From: Sphingomonadaceae bacterium
GTDB taxonomy: Bacteria; Pseudomonadota; Alphaproteobacteria; Sphingomonadales; Sphingomonadaceae
Direction of reading: 5' to 3'
Assembly (NCBI GenBank): GCA_947451145.1
Contig: CANFXW010000031.1
Span: 1-34,487 of the forward strand
Length of the DNA stretch: 34,487 nucleotides
How positions within the stretch are numbered: position 1 is the stretch's first letter; each line of letters begins with the position of its first letter. The notes beneath the pieces are model-generated. The model had not been told where the DNA came from, did no database searches, and saw nothing but the letters and a program-made list of their open reading frames with translations. A program made the position numbers and the translations under genes. Below are positions 33,371 through 34,487 of this stretch, in pieces.

Positions 33371-33532
33371 TGACGGGTACTGCCCGGTACGAACCGACAG
33401 AACATCCCTGAGGCTATAACCAATCCTAATGGGGGCTGTCCCTGGTTGGACCCTGGTCCGGCACATATGGTTCCCACCTGACGTGAACGCGTCAGTGGAT
33501 TTCCCCGGCAACGGCCCATGGTGGTCCCGTCA
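33371..33532 (+). ncRNA. ssrS: 6S RNA (SsrS)
   Basis: This is a roughly 162-base RNA that binds the RNA polymerase housekeeping holoenzyme and mimics an open promoter. The ends TGACGGG (33371-33377) and CCCGTCA (33526-33532) pair as a seven-base closing stem. A long interrupted duplex (GGGCTGT... with ...AACGGCCC) surrounds an internal bubble, and an apical hairpin CCACCTGACG/CGTCAGTGG caps it. The place between zapA and the 5-formyl-THF cyclo-ligase gene is the standard genomic setting of 6S in proteobacteria. A T-run follows at 33534-33539. Confidence 0.88.
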
Positions 33533-33554
33533 CCTTTTTGCCCGGAGCGCGCGC

Positions 33555-34124
33555 GTGATCGACAAGAAGTTACTGCGCGAGAAAATGCGTGCTGAACGGC
33601 GAGCCTATGTCGCAGCATTGCCCGAAGTCACCCGCGCCCTCATCCTGATGCGCCCCCCTGCCCCCGTGGCCGAAATGGTGCCAGAAGGCAGCGTGGTTGG
33701 GCTCTATCACGCAGCTCCGGCCGAAGCGCCGACGGGCGGCTATGCCCGCTGGTTTCACGAGAATGGTCGCACAGTTGCCCTGCCCGCTTTCGATGAACGA
33801 GGCGCACCGATGCACTTTCGCCACTGGCATGATCCTTATGGCGCTGACGATCTTGTTGAAGGCCCGTTTGGCCCGCAACCCGGCGATGATGCCGAACGGA
33901 TGACGCCCGATGTTGTCATTGTCCCGCTGCTCGCCTTCACAGCGGATGGCCACAGGCTGGGTCAAGGCGGTGGTCACTATGATCGCTGGCTTGCCGATAA
34001 CCCGGTGCCCCGCATCGGTCTTGCCTGGGACATGCAACTGGTGGATTCGCTGCCGCTCGAACCCCATGACCGGCAACTCGATGCCGTCGTCACCCCAAGC
34101 CGACTGTTCCGGAGCCATAGCTGA
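33555..34124 (+). CDS. 5-formyltetrahydrofolate cyclo-ligase
   Basis: This is a 189-residue enzyme that converts 5-formyl-THF to 5,10-methenyl-THF with ATP. The family end-motif LGQGGGHYDRWL is near residue 138, with VPLLAFTADGHRLG just before. The open frame reaches back into the 6S gene, so the GTG at 33555 is chosen: GGAG (33544-33547) is seven bases away, and the protein then starts VIDKKLLREKMRAERRAYV as usual. The 3' end overlaps the DUF2842 gene by one base. 6S RNA and this gene may be on one transcript. Confidence 0.92.
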   Translation: MIDKKLLREKMRAERRAYVAALPEVTRALILMRPPAPVAEMVPEGSVVGLYHAAPAEAPTGGYARWFHENGRTVALPAFDERGAPMHFRHWHDPYGADDLVEGPFGPQPGDDAERMTPDVVIVPLLAFTADGHRLGQGGGHYDRWLADNPVPRIGLAWDMQLVDSLPLEPHDRQLDAVVTPSRLFRSHS

Positions 34125-34342
34125 TGCGTAACCAACCTACCTGGCGAATCCCCGTCGGCATTCTGGGCCTGCTGCTGGCGCTGGCGATCTATGGAATCGC
34201 CCTGGCGAATCTGCTGCCGCCACTGATCAGCACTTGGCCTGCGCTGGCGCAGGTGCCGATTTATGTCGCGCTGGGGGTGGTGTGGCTCTTGCCGCTGAAA
34301 CGGTTTCTCATCTGGATGGAAACCGGGCGCTGGAGCGCCTGA
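34124..34342 (+). CDS. DUF2842 family small membrane protein
   Basis: The 72-residue product has two membrane helices (ILGLLLALAIYGIALANLL and VPIYVALGVVWLLPLKRFLIWM) with a short loop, as in the alphaproteobacterial DUF2842 family, whose role is unknown. The ATG overlaps the cyclo-ligase stop (TGATG), so translation is coupled. It ends 21 bases from the convergent tRNA-Asp. Confidence 0.88.
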   Translation: MRNQPTWRIPVGILGLLLALAIYGIALANLLPPLISTWPALAQVPIYVALGVVWLLPLKRFLIWMETGRWSA

Positions 34343-34354
34343 ATTCAGTAAAAT

Positions 34355-34453
34355 TCCCAAGAGTGGCGCGAGTGACGGGACTCGAACCCGCGACCCTCGG
34401 CGTGACAGGCCGATACTCTAACCAACTGAGCTACACCCGCGCATCTCTTGGGA
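34355..34453. other. Inverted repeat flanking tRNA-Asp
   Basis: TCCCAAGAG (34355-34363) is directly adjacent to the tRNA 3' end, and CTCTTGGGA (34445-34453) lies four bases beyond the 5' end. The nine-base arms would pair leader and trailer of the precursor. On the minus strand the trailer is followed by ATTTTAC. Confidence 0.7.
34364..34440 (-). tRNA. tRNA-Asp (anticodon GUC)
   Basis: Read on the minus strand the 77-base gene has an acceptor stem GCGGGTG/CACTCGC (one G-U pair), D-arm TAGCTCAGTTGG, anticodon GTC in loop CTGTCAC, T-loop TTCGAGT, discriminator G and an encoded CCA (34364-34366). The discriminator G and GUC anticodon are Asp identity elements. Confidence 0.97.
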
Positions 34454-34487
34454 GCCGCGCCACTAGGGCAGCACGCCGAGGCTGTCA

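Overview
The window is a GC-rich, gene-dense piece of an alphaproteobacterial chromosome, most likely from the Sphingomonadales (Erythrobacteraceae or a near relative). The main pointers are a GTTC-N7-GTTC type LexA box in front of an imuA-imuB-dnaE2 cassette, the prsK/prsR/PEP-CTERM glycosyltransferase block, a 6S RNA gene between zapA and the 5-formyl-THF cyclo-ligase gene, and DUF2842. This assignment is inferred from gene content; no database search was run. No prophage, insertion sequence, CRISPR array or rRNA gene is visible.

Layout. 1-264: tandem tRNA-Glu genes (UUC, CUC). 271-8136: a minus-strand run led by an SOS promoter, imuA-imuB-dnaE2 (mutagenic translesion synthesis), followed with little or no spacing by yaiI/DUF188, trhO (tRNA hydroxylation) and a GST-like gene. 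8168-9742: an APC amino-acid permease and its terminator. 9889-11811: panB and a TerC-like DUF475 membrane protein (plus strand). 11808-18348: four overlapping minus-strand genes (TIGR03013-type sugar transferase, prsK, prsR, a TPR protein) that look like the regulatory and priming part of a PEP-CTERM/exosortase-linked exopolysaccharide system. 18607-19179: a Gly/Pro-rich membrane-anchored protein of unknown function. 19183-21607: rubrerythrin, an Hdr-like Fe-S protein and DUF3501, a probable peroxide or redox unit. 21804-23594: a secreted M14 metallopeptidase. 23602-27261: tRNA-Leu(CAA), suhB, efp, thiE and small unknown genes. 27371-32671: tkt-gap-pgk-fba, central sugar-phosphate metabolism. 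32851-34342: a 61-residue ORF, zapA, 6S RNA, the cyclo-ligase gene and DUF2842. 34364-34440: tRNA-Asp.

The most unusual item is a 156-bp palindromic element with perfect 32-bp terminal inverted repeats sitting in frame inside dnaE2. It adds 52 codons and is an open frame on both strands, giving the same terminal peptides in either orientation. It resembles in concept the in-frame palindromic elements of Rickettsia. A second, different palindromic repeat lies between gap and pgk. Other points of interest are the exact placement of the LexA box in the spacer of an almost leaderless imuA promoter, TGTCGG/CTGACA palindromes upstream of the prs operon, and a 6S promoter embedded in the 3' end of zapA.

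No gene-free stretch exceeds 300 bases. The longest gaps are 18349-18606 (palindromes listed), 21608-21803 (rubrerythrin leader) and 32678-32850 (divergent tkt/zapA promoters, no clear element identified).
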